The notes below the pieces were generated by a model, which did not search any database, had not been told where the DNA came from, and saw only the letters and a program-made list of their open reading frames with translations. From Holophagaceae bacterium (GTDB lineage: Bacteria; Acidobacteriota; Holophagae; Holophagales; Holophagaceae): 20,200 bases of DNA. The position numbers were made by a program, and so were the translations under genes. The DNA is taken from NCBI GenBank assembly GCA_025353305.1, contig JANXQX010000180.1, forward strand, positions 1-20,200, written 5' to 3'. Numbering within the stretch: position 1 is the first letter of the stretch; each line of letters starts with the position of its first letter. This document shows positions 11,738-20,090 of this stretch, piece by piece.

Positions 11738-13591
11738 TCATTGCTTTTCAGGTATATCTGATACTAGATAAGGCCGGGGCTTGCTGCCCCCGGTAAGGAA
11801 CATTGGCGGCAGGTTTTTCACATGGGCTTCGGCTGCTTCCCGGTCTTTGAAGGATCCGCTGAAAATTTGTGTGCAATATTTGCCATCATTCATCTTGATG
11901 GGCAGCATGTAACAGGGGGTGCCAGCAGCATCCAGCACTTTGGCGGCGTTAGTGACAGTGTCCTTCAGGCAGGCGATTTCAATGCGGAGGGTCCAGGAAC
12001 CCTTGGGCAGGGTGGCCTTGTGAGCTAGGCCCTGTGTATAAAATTTAGCCAAGCCCGCATCCTGAGTGGCGAGAGCTGGGATGGGTGGTGCCGGGATGGC
12101 TTTGGGGACAGGGGACGGCTGAAGTTCCGCAGCAGGCGGAGGTGCCTTTGCGGGTTTTTCAAGGTTGGGTGCGGGTGCATTGATGGGAACTGCCGTTGGA
12201 GTGGCTACGGGGGCAGCCGGCACGGCCAGCGGTTTCGGAGTTGCATCCCCGCTTTTGCTGCCACCTTTGCTGTCGGCGGAGGGAACGACTAGGTCATGGG
12301 GTGGCAGGTTGGGGGTTTTGTTCTGAGTCCACCAATAGCCCGCAAAGATCCCCGTTCCAACCAAAATGCCTAATCCAAGGATGAGCCCCCATCTCGTTCC
12401 GCTCGGGGCGGATCCTGTTCGAGGTTCGCCGAAGGAAGGATTGGGAATTGCTTCATGTTCAGGCGGAAGTCGCAGCAGGGGAACCCCCAGGCCCGGTGCG
12501 GGCATGACAGCCTGTCCCGATTCCACCGTGTATGGAATGGGAACCTGGTCTCTGGTTGCCGGTGGCGGCAGGGCCTGGTCATCCTCGTCTTCCTCGCCTG
12601 GAAACCCAGGATCCAGTGGGACTTCGGATGCTTTTGACCCATCGGAATTCCATGACTCCTTGATGCGGTCCAAGGCTGAAGACAAATGATCCATGTTATG
12701 GGTTGGCGAGGATGCAGCCCGGATGCTGTGGAAGAGCGGCGGCGTGGGGCCCGGGAGCGCATCGGGCTCTGGAGGGGGTGCCGGTAGCTCAGACAGGCTG
12801 ATGATCGGTGGGATCAGGGCAGGGGTTTCTTCCGGCGGCGCTGGGAGTGAGGCGGGCGTTACCAGGGCGTCCTCATCGCCGAGAGGCAGATCCAGCAGGT
12901 CCTGGGTGGAGGGTTCCGGCTGGTCCTGCAGGTGCCCCCAACCCATCTCCCGCAGGAAGAGGACAAAAGCCCCCAGTCGCACTGGCTCCGCTGCGGCATC
13001 CCGGCTCAATTCCAGCAGGGTCCGGCGCCCGTTGAGAAGGCTCGGGACCCTTGCCAGGTCTGGTGGAAGCTCCAGGCTGTTGAGCCTCATCCGGTCCAGC
13101 ACCATGACCTGCGAGAGGGGCCCCAGCAATTCCAGCAAGCGCTCCCGGTCCTTGAGATTCAAAAGGCCGCCCAGCAGCAGGGCCGGAGTATCCAGGCTCA
13201 GCCGGACCACGGTGGCATCCAGTTCCTTGGCCATGAAAACTGGGGCCACGTTGGCGGTCCCGATGGCGCCCCAGACGACCCGCTCCACTTGGAGTTTGGC
13301 CATGTCCAGCAGATCTCGCTGGGTTATGAAACCGAGCTGGATCAGGTTCTTTCCTACGCTCATTCCCGGTTGGAGATTGGACATGGCGTAGTCCATCTGA
13401 TCCTGGGTAAGGCGACCCCTTTCCACCAGCAGGTGGGTCAACCGGTCCAGGGGATGGGTGCTTTGGGCGAAGACGATGCGTCCCTGGTCAAAAAAGATGT
13501 TCCGTTGGGGATCGCTGCCCAGGCGCCATTGTCCGGTGGCCCCTTCGCGGTAGCGCTGAAAGAGATCCTGAAGAGCCGAGAGGGGCATCAT
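11738..13591 (-). CDS. Membrane protein with N-terminal DUF4388/PATAN domain and C-terminal SPOR domain
   Basis: This 617-residue protein has four parts. Residues 1-about 220 resemble DUF4388 (PATAN) signalling proteins: GATGQWRLGSDPQRNIFFDQ followed by GRIVFAQS is the typical opening, then a helical part with LTHLLVERGRLTQDQMDYAM and VGKNLIQLGFITQRDLLDMA. Residues 225-400 are Pro- and acid-rich and probably disordered. A single membrane span (about 401-421, WGLILGLGILVGTGIFAGYW) follows. After a Pro/Ala-rich stretch (430-515), a SPOR-like domain (about 532-596, with GSFKDREAAEAHVKNLP) would lie in the periplasm. It may link cytoplasmic signalling to septal peptidoglycan. The ATG (13589-13591) overlaps the tyrS stop as ATGA. 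Domain calls are by pattern; function is inference. Confidence 0.8.
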   Translation of the reverse strand: MMPLSALQDLFQRYREGATGQWRLGSDPQRNIFFDQGRIVFAQSTHPLDRLTHLLVERGRLTQDQMDYAMSNLQPGMSVGKNLIQLGFITQRDLLDMAKLQVERVVWGAIGTANVAPVFMAKELDATVVRLSLDTPALLLGGLLNLKDRERLLELLGPLSQVMVLDRMRLNSLELPPDLARVPSLLNGRRTLLELSRDAAAEPVRLGAFVLFLREMGWGHLQDQPEPSTQDLLDLPLGDEDALVTPASLPAPPEETPALIPPIISLSELPAPPPEPDALPGPTPPLFHSIRAASSPTHNMDHLSSALDRIKESWNSDGSKASEVPLDPGFPGEEDEDDQALPPPATRDQVPIPYTVESGQAVMPAPGLGVPLLRLPPEHEAIPNPSFGEPRTGSAPSGTRWGLILGLGILVGTGIFAGYWWTQNKTPNLPPHDLVVPSADSKGGSKSGDATPKPLAVPAAPVATPTAVPINAPAPNLEKPAKAPPPAAELQPSPVPKAIPAPPIPALATQDAGLAKFYTQGLAHKATLPKGSWTLRIEIACLKDTVTNAAKVLDAAGTPCYMLPIKMNDGKYCTQIFSGSFKDREAAEAHVKNLPPMFLTGGSKPRPYLVSDIPEKQ

Positions 13592-14784
13592 TTGACCACC
13601 CAACGCTGGAGCTTGAGCTTCCCGACCTTGACCAGCAGCTTCATGGCGGTCTTCAGGGCCAGCCGGAAGGAAGGATCCGAGATTTTTTCCCCATCCAGGC
13701 TCACGGCGCCTTGGGCGATGAGCCGTTCGGCTTCCTTTCGCGAAGAGGCAAGGCCCTGTTCCACCAGCAGGCGCGCCAACTGGATCTCCCCTTCAGTGGA
13801 ATTCACGCTCACCTCTGGCGCGTCCGAGGTCTGGCGCTCGGAGAATCGCTTGATCCATCGTTCTTCGGCCTGAGCGGCTTCAGGAATGCCGTGGAATTGG
13901 CCGACAATCTCGGTGGCCAGGGCCTTTTTGGCGTCCATGGGGTGGCCGGCCTTCAGGGCTTCGATTTCAGCAGGCAGTTTGTCCGTGAGGAGCAGCCACC
14001 AGTCCCACATGGTGGTGTCGCTGATGCTCATGGTCTTGCCGAACTGCGCATCGGAATCCTCCATGAATCCGATGTAGTTGCCGAGGCTCTTCGACATCTT
14101 TTCCACGCCGTCCATTCCCAGGAGCAGGGGCACTGTCAGAACCACCTGGGGCGCCTGGCCCGATGCGTCCTGCAGATCCCGGCCCCGCATGAGATTGAAG
14201 AGCTGGTCATTGCCGCCCAGTTCCACATCGGCTTCCAGGGCCACACTGTCGTAGGCCTGCACCAGCGGATACAGCAGTTCATGAAAACTGATGGGCTGCT
14301 GTTCCGCCATGCGTTTCTGGAAATCATTGCGTTCGAGCAATTGGGCCAACGTGAATTTCGATGCCAGGCGGATCCAGTCCTCGCCTTTCAGCGCGCCCAT
14401 CCATTCGCTGTTGAAGCGGATTTCCGTTTTTTCAGGATCCAGAACCTTGAAGACCTGGTGCTTGTAGGTCTCGGCATTGGCCAGCACTTCTTCCTGGGTG
14501 AGGGCAGGGCGCGTCGCCTTCTTGCCCGTGGGATCACCGATCAGCCCTGTGAAATCGCCGATGAGAAAAATGACGGTGTGGCCGAGCTTCTGGAACTGGG
14601 CCATCTTCCGCAACAGCACCCCATGGCCCAGGTGCAGGTCCGGCGCGGTGGGGTCGAAGCCTGCCTTCACCCGGAGTGGCGTGCCCATGGCGAGCTTGGC
14701 TTTCAGCAACTCCCGGGTATGGCAGGTCACCGTGCCCTTGAGCAGCAGTTCCAGAGCGTCCTGATTCAATGCGACAGCAGTCAT
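13588..14784 (-). CDS. tyrS: Tyrosyl-tRNA synthetase
   Basis: TyrRS charges tRNA-Tyr. The 398-residue protein has the class I signature HLGH at 51-54 (HIGH box), KMSKS at 229-233 (VEKMSKSLGN), the tyrosine-pocket region YPLVQAYDSVALEADVELGG, and a C-terminal S4 RNA-binding domain (about 335-395, LARLLVEQGLASSRKEAERL). HLGH with KMSKS and this length point to the TyrZ-like bacterial type. The frame is open 48 codons further upstream, but the ATG at 14782-14784 matches the family's N-terminus. It lies 32 nt after the third small paralog gene and overlaps the DUF4388-SPOR gene by 4 nt. Confidence 0.96.
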   Translation of the reverse strand: MTAVALNQDALELLLKGTVTCHTRELLKAKLAMGTPLRVKAGFDPTAPDLHLGHGVLLRKMAQFQKLGHTVIFLIGDFTGLIGDPTGKKATRPALTQEEVLANAETYKHQVFKVLDPEKTEIRFNSEWMGALKGEDWIRLASKFTLAQLLERNDFQKRMAEQQPISFHELLYPLVQAYDSVALEADVELGGNDQLFNLMRGRDLQDASGQAPQVVLTVPLLLGMDGVEKMSKSLGNYIGFMEDSDAQFGKTMSISDTTMWDWWLLLTDKLPAEIEALKAGHPMDAKKALATEIVGQFHGIPEAAQAEERWIKRFSERQTSDAPEVSVNSTEGEIQLARLLVEQGLASSRKEAERLIAQGAVSLDGEKISDPSFRLALKTAMKLLVKVGKLKLQRWVVK

Positions 14785-14816
14785 CCTTGAATCTTCGCGT
14801 AAAACCCGTCCATCAG

Positions 14817-15341
14817 CTAGCGGACCGTGAACTCGGTGAGCTGATGGCTGCTCGGATCGCTCTTGGATTTGGGGCCATCCCAGGCCAAACGCACATGTTT
14901 GCCGTTGGGAAAGCGGTAACTCACCCAACCACCTCGAATACCCTGGGTATATTGCAGATCGCGGCTATCGAAATCGGGCATGGCCTCTGGAATGGGTTGC
15001 AGCTCCGACCGCCAGCCTTTGACAGCCTCCAGGAATTCAGCCTCCGAGGGATATTGTTGGATGAGTTTCGGGTTGGCGGCGTAAAAGGCCTTGGCGCCTT
15101 CATCGGTTCGGATCTGCTCGACGGCCCTGCGCAGGAAGGTCCAGTCATCCTGGATCTTCGCCTGCACAAATCCTTTGATCTGACGCTTGAATCCTTCAGG
15201 GTCCTTCTTGATCCTCTGCTGGAGATAGATCGATCCGCCCACGCATGTGCAGAGCACTATGAGCAGCGCAACCCCGCAACCCAAGCTGACTTTCAGCCAG
15301 GTCGGCATTCCGGTTTTTACTGGCCCACCGTCCTCCGGCAT
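14817..15341 (-). CDS. Small membrane protein of a three-copy tandem family, copy 1
   Basis: This 174-residue protein of unknown function has an N-terminal membrane span (about 16-40, WLKVSLGCGVALLIVL) and a C-terminal region expected to be extracytoplasmic. It shares with the next two genes upstream a core of the form W..L...V.Q...D.G.K..Y, then YPSE..FL, then R..L.P.P. The tail differs and lacks the RWENG motif of the others. The ATG used here (15339-15341) is probably secondary. At 15361-15363, overlapping the stop of copy 2, an ATG opens the peptide MADSSWDN, as in copy 2, but one base out of frame with the body of this gene. Confidence 0.75.
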   Translation of the reverse strand: MPEDGGPVKTGMPTWLKVSLGCGVALLIVLCTCVGGSIYLQQRIKKDPEGFKRQIKGFVQAKIQDDWTFLRRAVEQIRTDEGAKAFYAANPKLIQQYPSEAEFLEAVKGWRSELQPIPEAMPDFDSRDLQYTQGIRGGWVSYRFPNGKHVRLAWDGPKSKSDPSSHQLTEFTVR

Positions 15342-15362
15342 TATCCCAACTGGAATCCGCCA

Positions 15363-15851
15363 TCAATTCACGCTGAGCATTTGAAGCCGCCCATTCTCCC
15401 AGCGGCTGGCGATGGCGGCCCCGCGCGTGTTCGTGTAGCCCAGCTCGACCTTGCGGAAGCCGCCGTTCACCTGGACGTTGTAGCTGATCTTCCCTGTGAA
15501 GACACTGGGCATCTCCGCAGGCAGCGGCTCGAGTTTCGGACGCCAGGTTCTTGCCTGCTGCAGGAAGTTTTCTTCAGAGGGATAGGCCTGCCAGAGATCG
15601 GGATTCGCCTGGTAGAGGGCTTTGGTGCCTTCGTCGCTTTGAAGTTGCTGCACGGCCGCTTTCAACTGGACCCACTCGCGGCCATCCATGGTCTTGCCGA
15701 TGGCCCGGGCGCACGTGGTGCCCAAGACCACGCAACCCCCCAGGCCCAACAGGAAAATGATTCCACAGCCCATGGCCACCTTGGCCCAGATGGACATGCC
15801 CTGCTTGCGTTGCATTGGCTGACCATTATTGTCCCAACTTGAATCCGCCAT
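15363..15851 (-). CDS. Small membrane protein of a three-copy tandem family, copy 2
   Basis: This 162-residue protein of unknown function is the best-preserved family member. A short hydrophilic N-terminus (MADSSWDNNGQPMQRKQ) precedes a membrane span (about 25-48, VAMGCGIIFLLGLGGCVVLG). The core follows with EWVQLKAAVQQLQSDEGTKA, then YPSEENFLQQARTWRPKLEP and a C-terminal beta-rich part ending SRWENGRLQMLSVN. Its ATG (15849-15851) has AAGGAG 6 nt upstream. The Lys residues before the span suggest N-in topology. It lies 21 nt after copy 3 and is followed by copy 1. I recognise no described domain. Confidence 0.8.
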   Translation of the reverse strand: MADSSWDNNGQPMQRKQGMSIWAKVAMGCGIIFLLGLGGCVVLGTTCARAIGKTMDGREWVQLKAAVQQLQSDEGTKALYQANPDLWQAYPSEENFLQQARTWRPKLEPLPAEMPSVFTGKISYNVQVNGGFRKVELGYTNTRGAAIASRWENGRLQMLSVN

Positions 15852-15872
15852 GGCTCACTCCTTCACCAGCGT

Positions 15873-16370
15873 TCAGTTTAACGAAAGGGCCATCAAAGAC
15901 CCGTTTTCCCATCGAGTGGCGATCCTTAATCCCTTCGAGTTTCGATAGGAGATCCAAGCCAGGCGGGCTTTCCCGTGATCCTGCAAGGTGCAGGATGCCC
16001 GGCCCCATAGGGCTCGCGGAACGTGGGAGGGGAGGGGCTCCAGCCTTGAACGGGTCCTGGCCAGCAGTCCCAGAAAATCACTTTCTGTGGGGCAGCCCTG
16101 AATCCGTTTTCCTGCCTGGGCGTAGAGCACTTTGGCGCCGTCGTCATTCTGCATCTGCTCCACCATCTGCTGGAGTTGGCGCCATTCCCTGTTTTCCACC
16201 GCCGCGGCGGAGGTCCGTTGCAAATCGAACAATCCGAGCAAGGCCAAGAAAAAAAATGCGACAAGAACCAGGCCCAGGGTTGCGAAGGTGAGTTTCCATT
16301 TCAATACCTTGAAGCTGGGCGGAAGCTTTGTCCGAAGCTCAGCAGGGATATCGTTCAAGGGTGATGGCAT
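15873..16370 (-). CDS. Small membrane protein of a three-copy tandem family, copy 3
   Basis: This 165-residue protein of unknown function has a basic N-terminus, one membrane span (about 27-49, LTFATLGLVLVAFFFLALLG) and the family core: REWRQLQQMVEQMQNDDGAK, then PTESDFLGLLARTRSRLEPL and the ending TRWENGSLMALSLN. The ATG (16368-16370) is 7 nt after the phoH stop. A TTG at 16397 would add nine residues and overlap phoH. Its N-terminus and span are unrelated in sequence to those of copies 1 and 2, so it is the most diverged member. It is probably co-transcribed with phoH. Confidence 0.78.
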   Translation of the reverse strand: MPSPLNDIPAELRTKLPPSFKVLKWKLTFATLGLVLVAFFFLALLGLFDLQRTSAAAVENREWRQLQQMVEQMQNDDGAKVLYAQAGKRIQGCPTESDFLGLLARTRSRLEPLPSHVPRALWGRASCTLQDHGKARLAWISYRNSKGLRIATRWENGSLMALSLN

Positions 16371-16377
16371 CGGAACA

Positions 16378-17706
16378 TCAGAGCAGATTGCTGGCAAGCT
16401 CCGCCAATTTGCTGCGTTCGCCTTTGGTGAGGGTCACATGGCCGCTGATCTCCTGGCGCTTGAAGTGCTCCGCCAGAAAGCTCAGGCCGTTGGTGCTGGC
16501 GTCGACGTAGGGATTGTCGATCTGCTGCGGATCGCCCGTGAACACCACCTTGGTGCCTTCCCCCGCGCGGGTGAGGATCGTCTTCACTTCGTGGGGTGTC
16601 AGGTTCTGGGCCTCGTCGACGATCATGTACTGCTCGGGAATGGAGCGGCCCCGGATGTAGGTGAGCGGTTCGATGCTGAGGTAGCCGCCTTCTTCGAGCT
16701 GGCCTGCCGTGAGCGTGGAGCGCCGGCGCATGTCCATGTTCGCCGTCACGATGAAATCCAGGTTGTCGTAGATGGGCTGCATGTAGGGACGCAGCTTTTC
16801 ATCCACGTCGCCAGGCAGGTAACCCAGGTCCCGGCCCATCGGCATGACTGGGCGGCTGACCAGCAGCTTGTGGTAGCGCTCATCATCCACAACCTGCACC
16901 AGGCCCGCGGCGATGGCCAATAACGTTTTGCCAGTGCCGGCCTTGCCCAACAGCGTGACCACCTGGACGGAATCATCCAGGAGCAGTTCCAGGGCGAACT
17001 GCTGTTCGCGGTTGCGGGGCTTGATGCCCCACGGGGGCTGCTCCAGACGCTTGATGGGACGGATGAGCCCATCGGATTGGTAGAAGCGGCCAAGGGCCGT
17101 ATGGCTGGGGTTGGCCGTGTCCTGCAGTGTGACGAACTGGTTGGGATTGAGACGATGGTCGACCGGCGGGGTCATGCCCTTGTCGAAGAGCTGGTCGATC
17201 TGCGCGCCGTCCACGTCCATCGTGCAAGTGCCGCTGTAGAGTTCCTCCATCTCCACCATGTCGGTGGTGTAGTCCTCCGCCAGCAGGCCCGCCGCATCGG
17301 CCTTGATGCGCAAGTTCGAGTCCTTGGTGACCAGAACGACTTTTTCTTTGCGGGATTTCAGCAGGGACTGGGCGCAGGCCAGAATGTGGTTGTCCGCGTG
17401 ATGCTTGTCCAGGCTGGGGATGCCCAGGTCCAGCGGATGCATGGCCACATCCACCTTCACGGTGCCGCCGCCCTCCATCTTCACGCCCAGGCTCAGGCTG
17501 CCCTTTTCCCGCAGGTGGTCAAGCTGGCGGGACACCGTGCGTGCGTTACGGCCGATTTCGGTCTGGTCCTTCTTGAAGTGATCGATCTCCTCGATCACCA
17601 CGATGGGAATCACCACATCGTGTTCCTGGAAATGGAAAATGGCGTTGGGGTCATGCAACAAGACATTGGTGTCGAGAACGAAGATTTTCTTGCTGGATGC
17701 GGCCAA
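16378..17706 (-). CDS. phoH: PIN-domain PhoH-family ATPase
   Basis: This 442-residue protein joins an N-terminal PIN nuclease-like domain (about 1-140) to a PhoH ATPase domain (about 220-442), the PhoH2-type architecture. Family members are proposed RNA helicase-nucleases. PIN acids are visible in FVLDTNVLLHDPN (Asp12), VIEEIDHF, HADNHILA and VTKDSNLR. Walker A is GKAGTGKT (254-261), Walker B is YMIVDEAQNLTPHE, and TGDPQQID follows. I choose TTG at 17704-17706 because GGAGG lies 5 nt upstream and it puts KKIFVLDTN close to the N-terminus as in homologs. A GTG at 17739 would add 11 residues. It is the first gene of the long minus-strand run. Confidence 0.93.
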   Translation of the reverse strand: MAASSKKIFVLDTNVLLHDPNAIFHFQEHDVVIPIVVIEEIDHFKKDQTEIGRNARTVSRQLDHLREKGSLSLGVKMEGGGTVKVDVAMHPLDLGIPSLDKHHADNHILACAQSLLKSRKEKVVLVTKDSNLRIKADAAGLLAEDYTTDMVEMEELYSGTCTMDVDGAQIDQLFDKGMTPPVDHRLNPNQFVTLQDTANPSHTALGRFYQSDGLIRPIKRLEQPPWGIKPRNREQQFALELLLDDSVQVVTLLGKAGTGKTLLAIAAGLVQVVDDERYHKLLVSRPVMPMGRDLGYLPGDVDEKLRPYMQPIYDNLDFIVTANMDMRRRSTLTAGQLEEGGYLSIEPLTYIRGRSIPEQYMIVDEAQNLTPHEVKTILTRAGEGTKVVFTGDPQQIDNPYVDASTNGLSFLAEHFKRQEISGHVTLTKGERSKLAELASNLL

Positions 17707-17815
17707 CCTTGCCTCCGATTGTTTTGGGGAGCCTACCACTGACTTCCATTATGGTCACCCCGAATACCATCATCATGCGATGCTTAATATTCGCTTGGAT
17801 TTTTAGGAGCCCAAC

Positions 17816-19933
17816 TTGAGGATTCCCCTGATGACCCTGCTCGCCGCCACTGCGCTGATGGCCCAAGTGCCCCTGAAATATCCCGAAACCCGGCGGGATG
17901 CCGTGGTGGACGACTACTTCGGCACCAAGGTGGCGGATCCCTACCGTTGGCTGGAGGATGACAACGCGCCAGACACCAAGGCCTGGGTGGAAGCCCAGAA
18001 CAAAGTGACTCGTGGCTACCTGGATGCCATCCCCGAGCGGGAGGCCATCAAGGCCCGGCTCACCAAGGTCTGGAACTACGAGCGCTTTGGCGTTCCCTTC
18101 AGGCGCGGCGGCAATTACTTCTACAACCGCAATGACGGCTTGCAGAACCAGGCCGTGCTCTTCGTGACCGAAAACCTGGAAGACAGCGGCCGCATCCTGC
18201 TGGACCCCAACACCCTGAGCAAGGATGGCACCATCGCCCTCAGCGATATTTCGGCCAGCGAAGACGGCAAACTGCTGGCCTACGGCATCTCCGTGGGCGG
18301 CAGCGACTGGGTCACCTGGAAAGTCCGGGACGTTGCCACGGGCAAGGATCTCGACGACGAGATCAAATGGTCCAAATTCAGCGGCGCTTCCTGGATGAAG
18401 GACAGCTCAGGCTTCTACTACAGCGCCTACGCGGAGCCCGCATCGGGCGAAGCGATGAAAGGCGTGAACAAGAACCAGAAAATCTATTTTCATAAAATCG
18501 GGACCCGGCAAGCCCGGGACACGCTCATTTATGAACGTCCGGACCATCCGGATTGGGGCCTCGGAGCCTTGGTCACCGAAGATGGCCGATGGTTGCTGAT
18601 CCACCAGAGCGAAGGCACCGAAAACAAGAACCGGATCTTCCTGAAGGACCTCTCCAAGCCCGGCTCCGCCATCGAGCCTTTTCTCGACCACTTCGATGCG
18701 CACTACGGCGTGATCGGCAATGACGGAGATTTTTTTTACATCCACACCGATAAAGACGCCCCCCGGCACAGGGTGGTGGCCATTCGCCGGGACAAGCCCG
18801 AGAGCAAGGACTGGAAGACGCTGATCGCCCAGGGGGAAGATGTGCTCCAGGCCGTGGATCTCATCGCCAACCGGTTGGTCGTGGTCTGGATGCATGACGC
18901 CAACGAGAAAGTGGAACTCTTCAGTCTGGACGGCAGGAAACAGCGGGACATCGCGCTGCCGACCCTTGGTACTGTCGGCAGCTTCAGTGGCCAACGCAAA
19001 TACAAGGAGGGCTTCTACGCGTTCACGTCGTTCACCTACCCGAGCACGGTCTATCGATTCGATTTCACCACCGGAAAATCCTCGGTCTTCAAGCGACCGT
19101 CGGTGGATTTCAAGCCGGACGCCTTCGAGACGGAACAAGTCTTCTTCAAGTCGAAGGACGGAACGAAGATCCCCATGTTCCTGGTCTTTAAAAAAGGACT
19201 CAAGCTGGATGGCCAGAACCCCACGCTGCTCTATGGCTACGGTGGTTTCGACATCTCGCTGACGCCAAACTTTGGCGTCCAGACCCTCACATGGCTTGAA
19301 ATGGGAGGTGTCTACGCGTTGGCGAACCTTCGTGGCGGCGGCGAATACGGTTCCGATTGGCACAATGCCGGGCGCTTGAGGAACAAACAAAATGTTTTCG
19401 ATGATTTCATCTCTGCGGCTGAATGGCTGATCAGAGAGAAATACACTTCCACCCCCAAACTCGCCATCCGCGGAGGCAGCAACGGCGGGCTTCTGGTGGG
19501 TGCGTGCATGACCCAGCGACCGGATCTTTTCGGTGCCTGCCTGGCGCATGTCGGTGTCATGGACATGCTGCGCTTCCACAAATTCACCATCGGCTGGGCC
19601 TGGAAGAGCGATTACGGCAGCAGCGAATCGAAGGCTGATTTTGAGACGCTCATCAAGTACAGCCCGCTGCAGAATCTGAAGCCTGGCGTGAAGTATCCAC
19701 CCACGCTGGTCTTCACGGGCGACCACGATGACCGCGTGGTTCCCGCGCACAGCTTCAAGTTCGCGGCCCAACTCCAGGCGGACCAGTCGGGTCCCGCTCC
19801 CACCCTCATCCGGATCGAGACCAACGCCGGTCACGGCGCAGGCAAACCCACCACCAAACTCATTGACGAAGCTGCGGATGAATGGGCCTTTGCCGTCAAA
19901 AACCTGGGCCTGAAGATCAGCCTCAAGCCTTGA
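17816..19933 (+). CDS. Secreted prolyl oligopeptidase (S9A)
   Basis: This serine peptidase cleaves proline-containing peptides after Pro. The 705-residue protein has a short signal peptide (MRIPLMTLLAATALMA, cleavage probably before QVPLK), so it is likely periplasmic. An N-terminal S9 segment with DPYRWLEDDNAPDTKAWVEA leads into the seven-bladed propeller, then the alpha/beta-hydrolase domain with nucleophile Ser555 (RGGSNGGLL), the Asp of GDHDDRV (635-641) and His673 (NAGHGAGK). Length and triad spacing match prolyl oligopeptidases closely. The start is TTG (17816-17818) with AGGAG 6 nt upstream, which gives the signal its Arg2; an ATG five codons in is the alternative. It is divergent from phoH. 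Confidence 0.95.
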   Translation: MRIPLMTLLAATALMAQVPLKYPETRRDAVVDDYFGTKVADPYRWLEDDNAPDTKAWVEAQNKVTRGYLDAIPEREAIKARLTKVWNYERFGVPFRRGGNYFYNRNDGLQNQAVLFVTENLEDSGRILLDPNTLSKDGTIALSDISASEDGKLLAYGISVGGSDWVTWKVRDVATGKDLDDEIKWSKFSGASWMKDSSGFYYSAYAEPASGEAMKGVNKNQKIYFHKIGTRQARDTLIYERPDHPDWGLGALVTEDGRWLLIHQSEGTENKNRIFLKDLSKPGSAIEPFLDHFDAHYGVIGNDGDFFYIHTDKDAPRHRVVAIRRDKPESKDWKTLIAQGEDVLQAVDLIANRLVVVWMHDANEKVELFSLDGRKQRDIALPTLGTVGSFSGQRKYKEGFYAFTSFTYPSTVYRFDFTTGKSSVFKRPSVDFKPDAFETEQVFFKSKDGTKIPMFLVFKKGLKLDGQNPTLLYGYGGFDISLTPNFGVQTLTWLEMGGVYALANLRGGGEYGSDWHNAGRLRNKQNVFDDFISAAEWLIREKYTSTPKLAIRGGSNGGLLVGACMTQRPDLFGACLAHVGVMDMLRFHKFTIGWAWKSDYGSSESKADFETLIKYSPLQNLKPGVKYPPTLVFTGDHDDRVVPAHSFKFAAQLQADQSGPAPTLIRIETNAGHGAGKPTTKLIDEAADEWAFAVKNLGLKISLKP

Positions 19934-19968
19934 TCCCACGCCCGTTTCAAGGCAGACTAACCCATTCG

Positions 19969-20043
19969 GCCGGTGTAGCTCAGCGGTAGAGCAGCTGATT
20001 CGTAATCAGCAGGTCGGGGGTTCAATTCCCTTCGCCGGCTCCA
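19969..20043 (+). tRNA. tRNA-Thr (anticodon CGT)
   Basis: A 75-nt cloverleaf with an encoded CCA end. The acceptor stem pairs 19969-19975 with 20033-20039 (one G-U), the D-arm is GCTC/GAGC, and the anticodon stem GCTGA/TCAGC encloses loop TTCGTAA with anticodon CGT at 20001-20003, reading ACG. The T-arm has loop TTCAATT, and two of its five pairs are G-U. The discriminator base is T. It lies 35 nt after the peptidase stop. Confidence 0.95.
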
Positions 20044-20059
20044 ATAAAATCAACAACTT

Positions 20060-20086
20060 AGACCGCACCTCCAAGCGGTCTTTTTT
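20060..20086 (+). terminator. Intrinsic terminator after tRNA-Thr
   Basis: A 7-bp stem AGACCGC (20060-20066)/GCGGTCT (20075-20081) with an 8-nt loop is followed by six T residues. Flanking CAACAA (20051-20056) and TTGTTG (20085-20090) can extend the pairing. It ends the tRNA transcript. Confidence 0.8.
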
Positions 20087-20090
20087 GTTG

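Noticed and set aside
18407..19939. 510-codon minus-strand open frame inside the prolyl oligopeptidase gene
   Set aside because: It mirrors the codon bias of the real gene and shows no family motif.
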